IMG/VR virus record: IMGVR_UViG_3300033550_000006
Location: 1-49,610 of that record
DNA length: 49,610 bases
Reading direction: 5' to 3' (one strand)
Source of the DNA: a virus
The notes below the pieces were generated by a model. The model saw only the letters and a list, made by a program, of their open reading frames with translations, had not been told where the DNA came from and searched no databases. Numbering within the stretch: the stretch's first letter is position 1; every line of letters begins with the position of its first letter. A program made the translations under genes and the position numbers. Below, one piece after another: positions 6,249 to 15,450 of the stretch.

Positions 6249-8351
6249 ATGGCCGGCAACATCCTGCGCGTTGACTTCGGCCCGGCGCCCCCGACCGAAC
6301 TGACGCGCCCCTCTGCTCTGCCCACGCCCGGCGCCCCTGACGGCGGGTCGCCCACCGCGTCCTCGCAGGTGCTGAGCGGCTTGGCCGGTTATATCCAGAC
6401 CTGCTACCGCACCGCGGCGGACAACCGCCAGAACCAAGGCGTGGACGACCGCATGATGTCGGCCCTGCGCGCCCTACGCGGCGAGTACGACGCCAAGACC
6501 CTGTCCGACATCCGAAATTTCGGCGGTTCGGAAATCTACGCCCGGGTCATTGCCAGCAAGGTGCGCGGCTGCGCCGCCCTGCTCCGCGAGATTTACACCG
6601 CCACCTCCCAGCCGTGGGCGTTGTCGCCAACGCCGGATCCGTCCCTTGCCGGCCCGTCCGTGGACGAGACGGTGCGCAGCATCCTGACCGCCGAGGTGGG
6701 AGAGGTGCAGGCGGCTGGCGCTCCGATGCCTTCACTGGAACAGGTGCAAGAGCGGGTGACCCAGCTGCGCGACGAGATCATGCAGCACCGCAAGAAGCAG
6801 GCGCAGGACGGGCTACGCACGCGCGAAGCCGCCATCAACGACATCATGTGGGAAGGCGGGTTCTACGAAGCGCTTTGGGACATCCTCGGCGACATCGCCA
6901 CCTTCCCCTTCGCGGTGATGAAGGGTCCGGTCGTGCGCATGAAAACCCAGCTGGAGTGGCAAGGGCGCAAGCCGGTCGCCGTGGCCAAGCCGGCGATGAT
7001 GTGGGAGCGCTGCTCCCCATTCGACGTGTACTTCGCGCCGTGGGCACAGCGTCCGCAGGATGGATTCATCATCCATCGCGAGCGCATGAACCGCGCCGCG
7101 GTGCAGTCCCTGCGCGACCTGCCCAACTACAGCAAGGGCGCCATCGATCGCGTGCTGGCCAACTGGAATAGCAACAATTGCGAGTGGTACGACTACAACG
7201 AATCCGAACGCGCCGACTTGGAGCAGCGCGAGTCGCAGATCTCGCCCATCTACAGCGCCGAAGCCAACGAAAAGCCCATGCCGATGCTTTCGTTCTACGG
7301 CAGCGTCAGCGGCAAAATGCTGGCCGACTGGGGCGTGGACAAGAAATTCGTGCCAGATGAGTCTAAGGACATGCACGTGTTCGCCTACCTCATCGGCGGA
7401 GAAGTCATCGGCGTGACCTTGAACCCGCATCCCACCGGCAAGCTGCCTTTCTACGTGGACAGCTTCGAGCGCGTGCCGGGCAGCTGCTACGGCAACGCCA
7501 TTCCTGACTTGCTGGACGACGTGCAGGCTGTGGGCAACGCCGCGCTGCGCGCACTGGTCAACAACCTCGCCGTGGCCTCCGGCCCGATGGCGTGGGTCAA
7601 TGAGGACCGCATCCCGGAGAACGACCCCAACGCCACCAAGCTCTGGCCGTGGAAGGTGTTCCGCTTCACTGACCCCATGTCGGCCAACCAGACCGAAAAG
7701 CCGATGGAGTTTTTCCAGCCCGACGCCAACATCCAAGGGCTATTCATGGTCTACCAGCAGATGCTCAACATGGCCGACGAGCTGTCGACCATCCCGCGCT
7801 ACATGCAGGGCAATGGGCAAGGCGTGGGCGGCGCTGGCCGCACCGCCGCCGGCCTATCGATGCTGATGGAGGCCAGCAACCGCACGATCAAGCAGACCGT
7901 CACCAGCATTGACCACACCATCGTGGAGTCGGCGGTGGAAGACCTGAACGTGTATCTGGCGCTGACTCGCCCGGACATCGTGATGGAGGGCGATATCAGT
8001 GTGGACGCGCGCGGCGCCACTGAGTTGATGCAGCGCGAGACCCTGCGCATGCGCCGGCTGGAGTTCCTGAACATTACCAACAATCCCATCGACCAACAGC
8101 TGGTCGGCGTCGAAGGCCGCGGCAACCTGCTGCGCGAAATCTCGCGCGATCTGGCGCTGCCGACCGCCGACACCGTGGCTATGAATCCGCAGGTGGCCCA
8201 GCAGTTGCAGCAGATGATGCTCGCGCAGATGATGCAGGCGGCCAGCGGTGGTGGTATGAATGGCAACCAGCCGCCTCCGGCCAAGCCCGGCGCGCCGCCG
8301 CAGCCGACCCAAGGTATTGCCCGTCCCCAGAACAACAATCCCGGAGTCTGA
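6249..8351 (+). CDS. Portal protein (700 aa)
   Basis: This protein should form the dodecameric channel at the packaging vertex. Evidence includes its length (700, typical of podovirus-type portals), its position at the head of the capsid block, and an N-terminal helical segment. A long central region contains PYYV/WNE-type hydrophobic stretches, and the protein ends in a helical tail plus a Pro/Gln/Asn-rich terminus (residues about 675-700). No catalytic motif is expected. The ATG at 6249 has GGAGA at 6239-6243. The leader CCCTGTCCCGGAGAC is identical to that before the gene at 457. The next gene follows after 2 nt. Confidence 0.85.
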   Translation: MAGNILRVDFGPAPPTELTRPSALPTPGAPDGGSPTASSQVLSGLAGYIQTCYRTAADNRQNQGVDDRMMSALRALRGEYDAKTLSDIRNFGGSEIYARVIASKVRGCAALLREIYTATSQPWALSPTPDPSLAGPSVDETVRSILTAEVGEVQAAGAPMPSLEQVQERVTQLRDEIMQHRKKQAQDGLRTREAAINDIMWEGGFYEALWDILGDIATFPFAVMKGPVVRMKTQLEWQGRKPVAVAKPAMMWERCSPFDVYFAPWAQRPQDGFIIHRERMNRAAVQSLRDLPNYSKGAIDRVLANWNSNNCEWYDYNESERADLEQRESQISPIYSAEANEKPMPMLSFYGSVSGKMLADWGVDKKFVPDESKDMHVFAYLIGGEVIGVTLNPHPTGKLPFYVDSFERVPGSCYGNAIPDLLDDVQAVGNAALRALVNNLAVASGPMAWVNEDRIPENDPNATKLWPWKVFRFTDPMSANQTEKPMEFFQPDANIQGLFMVYQQMLNMADELSTIPRYMQGNGQGVGGAGRTAAGLSMLMEASNRTIKQTVTSIDHTIVESAVEDLNVYLALTRPDIVMEGDISVDARGATELMQRETLRMRRLEFLNITNNPIDQQLVGVEGRGNLLREISRDLALPTADTVAMNPQVAQQLQQMMLAQMMQAASGGGMNGNQPPPAKPGAPPQPTQGIARPQNNNPGV

Positions 8352-8353
8352 CC

Positions 8354-8566
8354 ATGAAAAGCATCTACCCTCAACTGACCCCGAAGGGTCTGGCGCTGGC
8401 CAACGGCGTGGATACCAAGGGCGAAGGCCGCACGCGCGCTGGTGGTTGTGAGGCGCCCGATCGTGGCGTCGTCAAGACCACCAGCACCCAGCCGTCCGGC
8501 CCGCTCGGCGCGATGGGCCTGTCCTCGCGCAAGCCGCCGAACGGCGCGATGAAGGGCAAGGCGTGA
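8354..8566 (+). CDS. Small hypothetical protein between portal and scaffold (70 aa)
   Basis: This 70-residue, Gly/Lys/Pro-rich and probably disordered protein (MKSIYPQLTPKGLALANGV...) is unrecognised. CGGAG sits just upstream. The same junction pattern (CGGAGTCTGA then CATG) recurs before the gene at 12286. The stop overlaps the next GTG start. A head-assembly accessory role is suggested only by position. Confidence 0.6.
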   Translation: MKSIYPQLTPKGLALANGVDTKGEGRTRAGGCEAPDRGVVKTTSTQPSGPLGAMGLSSRKPPNGAMKGKA

Positions 8567-8775
8567 GCACGCCGCTGCCCAAGGCCGATGACGCCTTGAA
8601 AAAGGCGATGTTCCATCTCCGGAGCGACCCGCGCTTCCGCGAGTTCATGAAGTACCAACAGGCGCTCTCGGATTACTACCGAGGGCGTCTGGTCAATGCG
8701 CCCCTGCAGGACGTTCCCGGTCTACAAGGTCGGGCCGCCCAGTTGCAGGATTTTTTCGACCTCCTCAAGGAATAA
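8563..8775 (+). CDS. Small hypothetical protein before the scaffold (70 aa)
   Basis: This 70-residue, mostly helical, soluble protein (DDALKKAMFHLRSDPRFREF...) starts at GTG 8563, overlapping the previous stop (GTGA). Several podophages carry a small helical gene between portal and scaffold. I cannot name its family. Co-translation with portal and scaffold suggests a structural or assembly role. Confidence 0.6.
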   Translation: MSTPLPKADDALKKAMFHLRSDPRFREFMKYQQALSDYYRGRLVNAPLQDVPGLQGRAAQLQDFFDLLKE

Positions 8776-8778
8776 GCC

Positions 8779-9813
8779 ATGTCTGTCCCCGCCCATGTTG
8801 CGGCAGCAGCAGCCGAAGCAGATAGCACTCTCGCTACCCTTGCCGCCGCCGCGCGCGACGGTACCCTGTCGCTGGACCAGCTCCGCGGCCAGCAGCCCAA
8901 TGTTACCCAGTTGCCTTCGCCGCCTGCTCCCGAACCAGTTCCCGCGCCTGCGCCGGAACCTGCGCCGGCCCCCGATCCCGCACCTGCGCCGGAACCGGTA
9001 TCGGTACCGACCAACCTGCAGGCCGAGCTGAGCCGCCTGTCCCAACAGCTGGCCACGACCCAAGGCCGTCTAGCTGCCCAGCAGGGCGAGGAGGGACTGC
9101 TGCGCCGCCAGCTGGAAACGCTGCAGGCGGAGATTCAGCTGCTGCGCAACCCGCCGGCACCTCCGGCTCCGCTGTTCAGCAGCGAGGAGACGGAAGCCTT
9201 CGGACCGGAGAACGTGGACCTTGTGCAGCGCATCATCCGGCAGGAAGTCGGTACCCGGCTGGAGGCAGTGGAGCGCAGCCTCAACGAAATCCGCGGTGCG
9301 GTCCATCGGCTGGGCCAGACCACGCAGCAGGTGCAGCAGACCACCCAGCGCAGCGCACAGGAGCGCCTGCTGGACGCGCTGGCCGAGGAGGTGCCGGACT
9401 GGGAGGCGGTCAACGTCGATACCCGGTTTCTTGACTGGCTTGAAAAAGTGGATATGCTCAGCAAGCAGAAATATGGCGCTGTGCTTGGTGACGCGTACGA
9501 AAACGCCGATTCCGCCCGCGTTATCCATATTTTCAAGCTCTACAAGCAGGAAAATGGCATCGCTTCCCCGGCCCCCGCGCCGGCACCGGCCCCGCCAGCT
9601 CCTCCTGCAGGCGTGGATCCGACGATCACGCTGGCCCCTTCGCCGGGCGCCCCGACACCTGCCCCCACTCAGCCGGCCCAGCCGAAAATTTGGACCACGG
9701 CCGAGGTGGACAAGCTGTACGAGGACTACCAGCGAAAGATCATCTCCGAACCAGAATTCAAGCGGCGCGAGGCGGAATACCTCATCGCGCTGCGCGAAGG
9801 TCGTGTACGTTAA
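8779..9813 (+). CDS. Scaffolding protein (344 aa)
   Basis: This is an acidic, Gln/Glu/Ala-rich protein directly before the major capsid gene, where head scaffolds usually lie. A Pro/Ala/Glu repeat linker occupies about residues 50-74. A long predicted coiled coil follows (about 75-125 and 150-195), and a second Pro/Ala-rich linker at about 258-300 precedes a C-terminal charged helix (EFKRREAEYLIALREG). Such helical, flexible, basic-ended proteins direct capsid assembly and are then expelled. There is no protease motif. An AGGAA lies just upstream of ATG 8779. Confidence 0.75.
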   Translation: MSVPAHVAAAAAEADSTLATLAAAARDGTLSLDQLRGQQPNVTQLPSPPAPEPVPAPAPEPAPAPDPAPAPEPVSVPTNLQAELSRLSQQLATTQGRLAAQQGEEGLLRRQLETLQAEIQLLRNPPAPPAPLFSSEETEAFGPENVDLVQRIIRQEVGTRLEAVERSLNEIRGAVHRLGQTTQQVQQTTQRSAQERLLDALAEEVPDWEAVNVDTRFLDWLEKVDMLSKQKYGAVLGDAYENADSARVIHIFKLYKQENGIASPAPAPAPAPPAPPAGVDPTITLAPSPGAPTPAPTQPAQPKIWTTAEVDKLYEDYQRKIISEPEFKRREAEYLIALREGRVR

Positions 9814-9844
9814 CCCCAGCAACCCCTAGCAGAGGAATGCCCCC

Positions 9845-10774
9845 ATGGCCGTTTTTCCGATTACCCCGGGTCCCAACCCGCCGGCGCATCCCGACTACTC
9901 GGGTACGCTGATCCCGCAGCTGTGGTCTCGCAAGCTGCTGGAGCGCTTCTACGACGCGACCGTGCTGAACGCGATCTCGAACACCGACTACGAGGGCGAG
10001 ATCAAGAACTACGGTGACACCGTGATCATCAACAAGATCCCGGACATCACCATCAGCAACTACCGCATGGGCGACAACCTGAACGTCCAGCGTCCGCCGT
10101 CTGATGTGGCCCAGCTGCTGATCGACCAAGGCAAATACTGGTCGTTCATCATGGATGACGTGGCCAACGTCCAGTCGCTGATCGACATGATTCCGCGCTG
10201 GGCCGAGAACGCCTCGGAGCAGATGAAGATCGTGGTGGACACCGAGACGCTGGCCTACCTCGTGGGCAAGGCGGCGGCGGCCAACCGCGGCGCGACGGCG
10301 GGTCGACTATCGGCCAACCTCAATCTGGGTACCGCTGGTGCTCCGGTTGCATTGGACAAGACCAACGTCATCGACTACATCGTCGACCTGGGTACGGTGC
10401 TGGACGAGCAGAACACCCCGGAGACCATGCGCAAGCTGGTCATCCCGGCGTGGATGGCGGCGCTCATCAAAAAGTCCGAACTGAAGGACGCCAGCCTGAC
10501 CGGCGACAGCGTGTCGATCGCCCGCAACGGTCGTCTGGGCACCATCGACCGCTTCGAGCTGTACGTGTCGAACCTGCTGCCCAAGGCCACGGTGAACCAT
10601 TACGTGTTCGCCCTGCACCCGAAGGCGCTGACCTTCGCCACCCAGCTGGTCAAGACCGAAAGCCTGCGTGCCGAGTCCACCTTCGGTGACATCATGCGCG
10701 GCCTGATGGTCTACGGCCGCTCCGTGCTGCAGCCCACCCTCATCGCCGAGGGCGTGGTGGTCAAGGGTCCGTAA
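9845..10774 (+). CDS. Major capsid protein (309 aa)
   Basis: This 309-residue protein follows the scaffold and precedes a strong terminator, the expected place for the most abundant virion protein. It shows HK97-like traits: an N-terminal segment without a long delta domain, then beta-rich stretches such as DYEGEIKNYGDTVIINKIPD and a C-terminal LYVSNLLPKATVNHYVFAL region. A long helical spine around WAENASEQMKIVVDTETLAY is also visible. A strong AGAGGAA lies 7 nt upstream of ATG 9845. The protein is low in Cys. The family is inferred from context and general fold pattern. Confidence 0.85.
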   Translation: MAVFPITPGPNPPAHPDYSGTLIPQLWSRKLLERFYDATVLNAISNTDYEGEIKNYGDTVIINKIPDITISNYRMGDNLNVQRPPSDVAQLLIDQGKYWSFIMDDVANVQSLIDMIPRWAENASEQMKIVVDTETLAYLVGKAAAANRGATAGRLSANLNLGTAGAPVALDKTNVIDYIVDLGTVLDEQNTPETMRKLVIPAWMAALIKKSELKDASLTGDSVSIARNGRLGTIDRFELYVSNLLPKATVNHYVFALHPKALTFATQLVKTESLRAESTFGDIMRGLMVYGRSVLQPTLIAEGVVVKGP

Positions 10775-10803
10775 CGGTCCTGCCACCGACGTGGTAAGTT
10801 AAG

Positions 10804-10834
10804 CCCCGCCGGGCCGTCCGGCGGGGTTTTTCTT
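10804..10834 (+). terminator. Rho-independent terminator after the major capsid gene
   Basis: A perfect 9-bp stem, CCCCGCCGG (10804-10812) with CCGGCGGGG (10818-10826), has a 5-nt loop and is followed by TTTTTCTT. Partial readthrough would give high capsid expression and lower expression of the genes downstream, which have no obvious promoter of their own. Confidence 0.92.
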
Positions 10835-10845
10835 AGGAGCCAGTT

Positions 10846-11298
10846 ATGCCCATCGAAATCCAGACGTCGGCCGGTACCGGCCCGCGCCACACCCACTACG
10901 TCAGCCTCCACAACAACACCATCCACCCGGCGCTGACCAGCCCGGCCGGGTTCGAGGACGCCAACCCGAAAGACTGGCGCGCGGCGACCCACGCTGAGAT
11001 CCAGCAGTACCTCGGCGGCCATGACTCGCTGGAAGTGCGCCCGTTGCCACTGACTGGCATCCCGGGTGGCTCGGAGGCGCTGTTGAACCCACGTTCCCTC
11101 AAGTTGGCTGAAGATGACCCGGAACCGGTTGACCAAGCGCCGGTGTACCCAGCAGTGGCGGCGATGCCGCAGGACGTGCCCGAGGCCCCCGTGCTTCCGC
11201 CGGTTGCACCGCCCGCACCGGTCAGCCCGGTCCTGCCGGCATCCCTTGCCGACCCGGACCTGTCCAACAACATTCCGCCGCCCCCGCCGGGCGCATAA
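10846..11298 (+). CDS. Hypothetical virion-region protein with Pro-rich tail (150 aa)
   Basis: Residues 1-85 look folded and contain several His residues (RHTHYVSLHNN). Residues about 95-150 are Pro/Val/Ala-rich and end PPPPPGA, a flexible tail. I do not recognise it. Head fibres, decoration proteins and small adaptors occur at this place after the capsid gene. The TTAGGAG before ATG 10846 is a good ribosome-binding site, and it begins right after the terminator T-run. Confidence 0.6.
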   Translation: MPIEIQTSAGTGPRHTHYVSLHNNTIHPALTSPAGFEDANPKDWRAATHAEIQQYLGGHDSLEVRPLPLTGIPGGSEALLNPRSLKLAEDDPEPVDQAPVYPAVAAMPQDVPEAPVLPPVAPPAPVSPVLPASLADPDLSNNIPPPPPGA

Positions 11299-11310
11299 GG
11301 AACCGCAGTC

Positions 11311-11652
11311 ATGGCCCGGACAGTTCAGGATGTCATCACGCGCGTGCAGCAGATTTTGCAGGACGCCACCGGCACCCGGTACCCGGTCGAAACCGACCTG
11401 CTCCCGTGGGTGGTCGATGCAATGCACACGGCGCGCTCGGTGCGTCCTGACCTGTTCGTGGCTGTATACGGGACGGTGATTCCCGATGCCTACGCGCTGG
11501 GTGATCCGTTCCCTCTACCTGACCAGTTTTTTGCTTCGGTCGCGTACTATGTGGCAGGGAATGCAGAATTGCGCGACGATGAGTTTGCTGTTGATGGTCG
11601 CGCGATGACGCTCAAGGAATCCTTCACCAAGAAACTTGTTTCGGGGATGTGA
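11311..11652 (+). CDS. Head-tail adaptor protein, DUF6682-like (113 aa)
   Basis: The protein begins MARTVQDVITRVQQILQDAT and continues with helices such as LLPWVVDAMHTARSVRPDLF. This resembles small phage adaptor proteins that dock under the portal. The family name is from memory of this pattern and has not been searched. It is placed between capsid and connector genes. It is followed 1 nt later by the next gene, so the two are probably translated together. Confidence 0.6.
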   Translation: MARTVQDVITRVQQILQDATGTRYPVETDLLPWVVDAMHTARSVRPDLFVAVYGTVIPDAYALGDPFPLPDQFFASVAYYVAGNAELRDDEFAVDGRAMTLKESFTKKLVSGM

Positions 11653-11653
11653 C

Positions 11654-12283
11654 ATGGCCGACGTTGCGTTCTCCACGATTTATGACCAAGTGATTCCGTA
11701 TCTACCCGGCGCGGAGCCGTCGATCATCGACACGCAAATCCGCAAGGCAGTGCGCGAGTGGATGAAGCGCACGACCATGTACCGCGAGACCTTCATCGTC
11801 ACCACGGTGGCTGGTGTCTCGGATTACAAACTGGTGCCGGGCAGTACGGACCGAATGGTCTCCAGCATCATGGCGGTCTACCCGGCCGGGTCTTCGCTGC
11901 CGATGGACCCGATACAGGAGGACCGTCGCCATCTCATCGCCGCCGGCCAACCGCGTGGCTGGTTTTCTCCGCTATCGGATGTGATTTCGTTCTACCCCCA
12001 GCCCGATGCCGCCTACGACTTCACCGTCAATGCAGTCCTGACACTACCGCAGAATGTATCCGTGATGCCCGAGGAACTGGCAGGCCAGCATGCTGAGGCA
12101 TTGGCGGCGGGAGTGCTGTCGCTGATGATGGATATGCCCGGCAAGCCGTGGACGCAGTCGCAGGTGGCCCGCGGTTACGGGCGGGTGTACTCCGGCGCGA
12201 TTAAGACCGAGCGTGGCAAGCTTCGCGATGGCGGCCAGCCCAACCACAGCACCCTACAACCGCGTGTTCGCTTCGGAGTCTGA
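11654..12283 (+). CDS. Head-tail connector / tail-tubular-A-like protein (209 aa)
   Basis: This 209-residue protein has an N-terminal helical part (IIDTQIRKAVREWMKRTTMYRE), a central beta-rich part (VVSDYKLVPGSTDRM-like segment) and a helical C-terminal half, the general plan of podovirus gatekeeper and tail-tubular-A proteins. Those proteins form the ring linking portal to tail hub. The start at ATG 11654 follows the upstream stop by 1 nt and is preferred to 11636, which overlaps the adaptor. The following gene starts 2 nt after its stop with the CGGAGTCTGA leader seen at 8342. Confidence 0.65.
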   Translation: MADVAFSTIYDQVIPYLPGAEPSIIDTQIRKAVREWMKRTTMYRETFIVTTVAGVSDYKLVPGSTDRMVSSIMAVYPAGSSLPMDPIQEDRRHLIAAGQPRGWFSPLSDVISFYPQPDAAYDFTVNAVLTLPQNVSVMPEELAGQHAEALAAGVLSLMMDMPGKPWTQSQVARGYGRVYSGAIKTERGKLRDGGQPNHSTLQPRVRFGV

Positions 12284-12285
12284 GC

Positions 12286-13434
12286 ATGGCCACTACCGTT
12301 TATAAGAACAACGCTGCCGGCACGCTCAACGCGAATATCGGCCCCACCGACACTGCAGTCTTACTCGGTACCGGCCAAGGCGCGCGTTTCCCGTCGCCCA
12401 CGGCAGGTGACTGGTTCTGGGCCACGATGGTCCACGTGACCACTGGCGTGGTGGAAGTGGTGAAGTGCACGGGCCGTTCTGTTGACACGCTCACGGTGGT
12501 GCGCGGCCAAGACGGCACGTCGGCGACGTCGTTCACTTCCGGCTCGGTGCTGGAGATGCGCGTCAACGCGGAAATTTTCCGCGAGCTGGATTATCGGCCC
12601 AAGCGTGGCGTTGCCAACGGGTTGGCGTCGCTGGATGCCAGCGTCAAGATCCCGGTGGCGCAGATCCCTGACCTGTCGGCGACTTATATCCCGATGACTC
12701 AGCGCGGCGCGGTGAACGGCGTGGCTACGCTGGATGGTTCGGGTGATGTGCCGGATGCGCAAATCCCCGCCGGCATTGCACGCACCAGTGCGCTGGCAGC
12801 TTACATCCCGCTGACTCAACGTGGCGCGGCTAATGGTGTGGCTACGCTGGATGCAGGCGTCAAAATCCCAGTGGCGCAGATTCCGTCACTGGCTTACTTG
12901 CCCACAGCGGGCGGTAGCCTGACTGGCGCGGTGACCAGCACCAACACCGTTTCGGCGACGGCGCTGACCGCGACCAGCACCACGGGTGTGACGTCCAACC
13001 AAAACTTCAAGTCGTCGACCACCACGGTGGTGCTCGCCACATCCGCTGCTGGCAGCGTACTACTGCGTCCGAACGGCGTTGCCAGTGCTACGGGTCAGCT
13101 GTCACTGGCCAACACAGGCATCGCGACGGCTGTGAATTTCATCGGAACCTCCGACCGACGCCTCAAGAAAAAGCTGCGCAAGGTGAATGTGCAGCCAGAG
13201 TTGGCGGATCAGCTGGCCATGTATGACTTCATCTGGAAAGACAACGACACTGAAGGCCGCAGCCTTGTGGCGCAGGAGGTGATGGACTTCGCTCCGAAAC
13301 ACGTGCATCGTGATGGCCGCGGCTACCTTGGCGTCGACAAGGGTGGCCTAGCCCTCGAAGCCATCATCGGCCTCGCGGAACGCGTACGCAAACTTGAACG
13401 GAGTGCTCATGCTCGACGTCGCCACGATCAATGA
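12286..13434 (+). CDS. Tail fibre with S74 intramolecular chaperone (382 aa)
   Basis: This is a receptor-binding or structural fibre. Residues about 105-205 contain three imperfect units built on GVA-x-LD...IP-x-AQIP (for example LDASVKIPVAQIP, LDGSGDVPDAQIP, LDAGVKIPVAQIP), typical of fibre shaft repeats. The C-terminus from residue 289 (SDRRLKKKLRKV) through WKDNDTEGRSLVAQEV to the end matches the S74 auto-cleaving intramolecular chaperone family. The conserved SD-x-RLK start contains the catalytic Ser289, so the last 94 residues should be cut off after trimer folding. The gene overlaps the next by 26 nt. Confidence 0.85.
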   Translation: MATTVYKNNAAGTLNANIGPTDTAVLLGTGQGARFPSPTAGDWFWATMVHVTTGVVEVVKCTGRSVDTLTVVRGQDGTSATSFTSGSVLEMRVNAEIFRELDYRPKRGVANGLASLDASVKIPVAQIPDLSATYIPMTQRGAVNGVATLDGSGDVPDAQIPAGIARTSALAAYIPLTQRGAANGVATLDAGVKIPVAQIPSLAYLPTAGGSLTGAVTSTNTVSATALTATSTTGVTSNQNFKSSTTTVVLATSAAGSVLLRPNGVASATGQLSLANTGIATAVNFIGTSDRRLKKKLRKVNVQPELADQLAMYDFIWKDNDTEGRSLVAQEVMDFAPKHVHRDGRGYLGVDKGGLALEAIIGLAERVRKLERSAHARRRHDQ

Positions 13435-13621
13435 CTGTTTGACCTTTTTGTCCCGTACGGAGTTGCGTGGCAATGAGGTGCCGGCTTTTACCAACGTTGT
13501 AAGCCGCCTGCAGTACCTGCGGGAGGAGTTGCAAAACCCCACCACACCTGAGCCGGGCGATGTACCCGCCCAAGAAATTCCACGGCGTGACCGTCGCAGA
13601 AAGGCTACGCCCGCCAAGTAA
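13409..13621 (+). CDS. Small protein after the S74 fibre (70 aa)
   Basis: The protein begins MLDVATINDCLTFLSRTELRGNEVPAF and continues VVSRLQYLREELQNP, ending in a basic Arg/Lys-rich tail. The N-terminal half resembles a short family seen in phage virion gene clusters, but I cannot name it. The start at 13409 has GGAG at 13400-13403. TTG 13394 and GTG 13403 are weaker in-frame alternatives. It overlaps the fibre 3' end. Confidence 0.6.
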   Translation: MLDVATINDCLTFLSRTELRGNEVPAFTNVVSRLQYLREELQNPTTPEPGDVPAQEIPRRDRRRKATPAK

Positions 13622-13632
13622 CCGAGGACCCC

Positions 13633-15450
13633 ATGGCCGCTGGATTCCGCATCACCAACTTCGGCGGCATTATCCCCCGGTTGTCTGACCGGGGGTTGCC
13701 TGAGAACGCCGCGCAGTTCGCGCTGAATGCGAAGCTCTATTCCGGCGAACTGCGCGCGTGGCTGAAACTCAAGCCGCTGTCGGCGCTATCGATTTCCAAT
13801 GCCCAGACGGTGTACCACTACCGCACAACGGTTGGTGCAGATGCGTATTTGGCGTTTCCGACTTTCACCAACGTGGTGAAGGCGCCGTTGGTTAATGAAA
13901 CGCTGGGCCGTCTGTACTGGACGCCGGAGGCTGGTGGCGGGATGGTCAATACGATCACTCGCATTCAAGCGGCTCAACCAGCTTTCAAATTGGGCGTGCC
14001 GCCGCCTACCGGCACCTTCACCGTGGTGCCTACGGGCGGCACTGCTGCGACGGCTGAGACGCGTGTTTATGTGGTGACGTTGGAGACTTCGTTTGGCGAA
14101 GAAAGCGCGCCTGCTGGTCAGGTGTCGGTGAGCGGCAACGCGGATGGAACGTGGACGGTCAACGGTCTCAACGCGTTGACTATCGATACAGCCAATTACC
14201 CCAACATCACCACGCTCAAGCTATATCGCACGCTGACTTCGGCGACTGGCGTGGATTACCGGTTGGTGAACTCTTGGGCTATTGGCGCGCGCCCAGCTTC
14301 GTACGTGGACAACGTGTCGGCTACGACTTTGTCTGCTCGTGAGGTTCTGGACTCGTTGGGCTGGGACCTTCCACCGGCTGACCTCAAAGGTCTGATCTCG
14401 GTGGCGGGCGGCTTTCTTGCCGGTTTCACTGGGCGCACGGTGCGGCTGTCGGTGCCGTATCAACCGCATGCGTGGCCGGTGGACTACAGCTACGCGGTGG
14501 ACGACGAAATTGTTGGCCTTGGCACTTTCGGCAACACCATCGTCATCTGCACGCAAGGCCGCGGTCAGATGCTGGTCGGCCCGCAACCCGACGCCATGTC
14601 GCTGGTGAAGATGGAAGGTGTGCAGCCCTGCCTGTCCAAGCGCGGCATCGTCTCCTCGACGGGTGCAGTGATGTACCCCAGTACAGACGGCCTCGCCGCG
14701 GTGGATGGGTCCAGCAACCGCGCCCAGATTGTGTCGCGCATGTGGGTGACCAAGGACGAGTGGCTGAGCCGGTTCAGCCCGAGCACGCTCAAAGCGTCGG
14801 TGTACCAAGACCGGTACCTCGCTTTCTACACGAGCCAGCTGGGCTTCACCATCGGATTCGATGACCCGGTGACGGGTTTCACGGAGCTGCAATACGAAGG
14901 CGTGTCGTCCGTGGATCTGGATACGCTGACTGGGCAGACCATGATCACGGTGGGCAGCACGGTATATGAGTGGGATGCGGACAGCAGTGGCGTGCTGTTG
15001 TACACGTGGCGGAGCAAGCCGTTCATGCTGACCAAGCCGGCGAACATGGCGGCGATCCAGCTACGTGGCGACTTCATCGGCAGCGGCACCAATCCGGACG
15101 TGCCCACCATCCCCGCACAGGGCATTGGTGGCTATGCCATGAACGACATCGGCATCAATGCAGGCAAAGACCAAGGCGCCAACATTGCCTTCGCCGGTGC
15201 CATCAATGGCGCGGCCACGTGGATGGCGATGGGCACGCCGCCCGCGCCGCCTGCGCCCGGTCCGGAAGTGGCGGTGAAGGTATATGCCGATGGTGTGCTG
15301 CGATGGATTGGTGCTATCGATGACGAAAGCGTGTACCGCCTGCCGTCTGGGTACAAGGCCGTCACCTACGAAATTGAGGTGCAGGGCGTGTCGCCGCTGT
15401 ATTCCGTTGTTATCGCAGATACGGCTAAGGGTTTGGAAAACATCCCGTGA
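13633..15450 (+). CDS. Tail hub / stabilisation protein, tail-tubular-B-like (605 aa)
   Basis: This 605-residue, beta-rich protein opens MAAGFRITNFGGIIPRLSDR with an RLPEN-like segment, then LNAKLYSGELRAWLK. This is the common start of podovirus tail-hub and stabilisation proteins that form the tail nozzle or cap. It has many Gly/Thr/Val/Trp and few charged helices, and an Ig-like middle region with repeated TVNGLN/TLKLYRT motifs. The C-terminal third contains predicted beta-propeller-like strands. It follows the connector genes and precedes another fibre. The GTG of the next gene overlaps its TGA. Confidence 0.65.
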   Translation: MAAGFRITNFGGIIPRLSDRGLPENAAQFALNAKLYSGELRAWLKLKPLSALSISNAQTVYHYRTTVGADAYLAFPTFTNVVKAPLVNETLGRLYWTPEAGGGMVNTITRIQAAQPAFKLGVPPPTGTFTVVPTGGTAATAETRVYVVTLETSFGEESAPAGQVSVSGNADGTWTVNGLNALTIDTANYPNITTLKLYRTLTSATGVDYRLVNSWAIGARPASYVDNVSATTLSAREVLDSLGWDLPPADLKGLISVAGGFLAGFTGRTVRLSVPYQPHAWPVDYSYAVDDEIVGLGTFGNTIVICTQGRGQMLVGPQPDAMSLVKMEGVQPCLSKRGIVSSTGAVMYPSTDGLAAVDGSSNRAQIVSRMWVTKDEWLSRFSPSTLKASVYQDRYLAFYTSQLGFTIGFDDPVTGFTELQYEGVSSVDLDTLTGQTMITVGSTVYEWDADSSGVLLYTWRSKPFMLTKPANMAAIQLRGDFIGSGTNPDVPTIPAQGIGGYAMNDIGINAGKDQGANIAFAGAINGAATWMAMGTPPAPPAPGPEVAVKVYADGVLRWIGAIDDESVYRLPSGYKAVTYEIEVQGVSPLYSVVIADTAKGLENIP

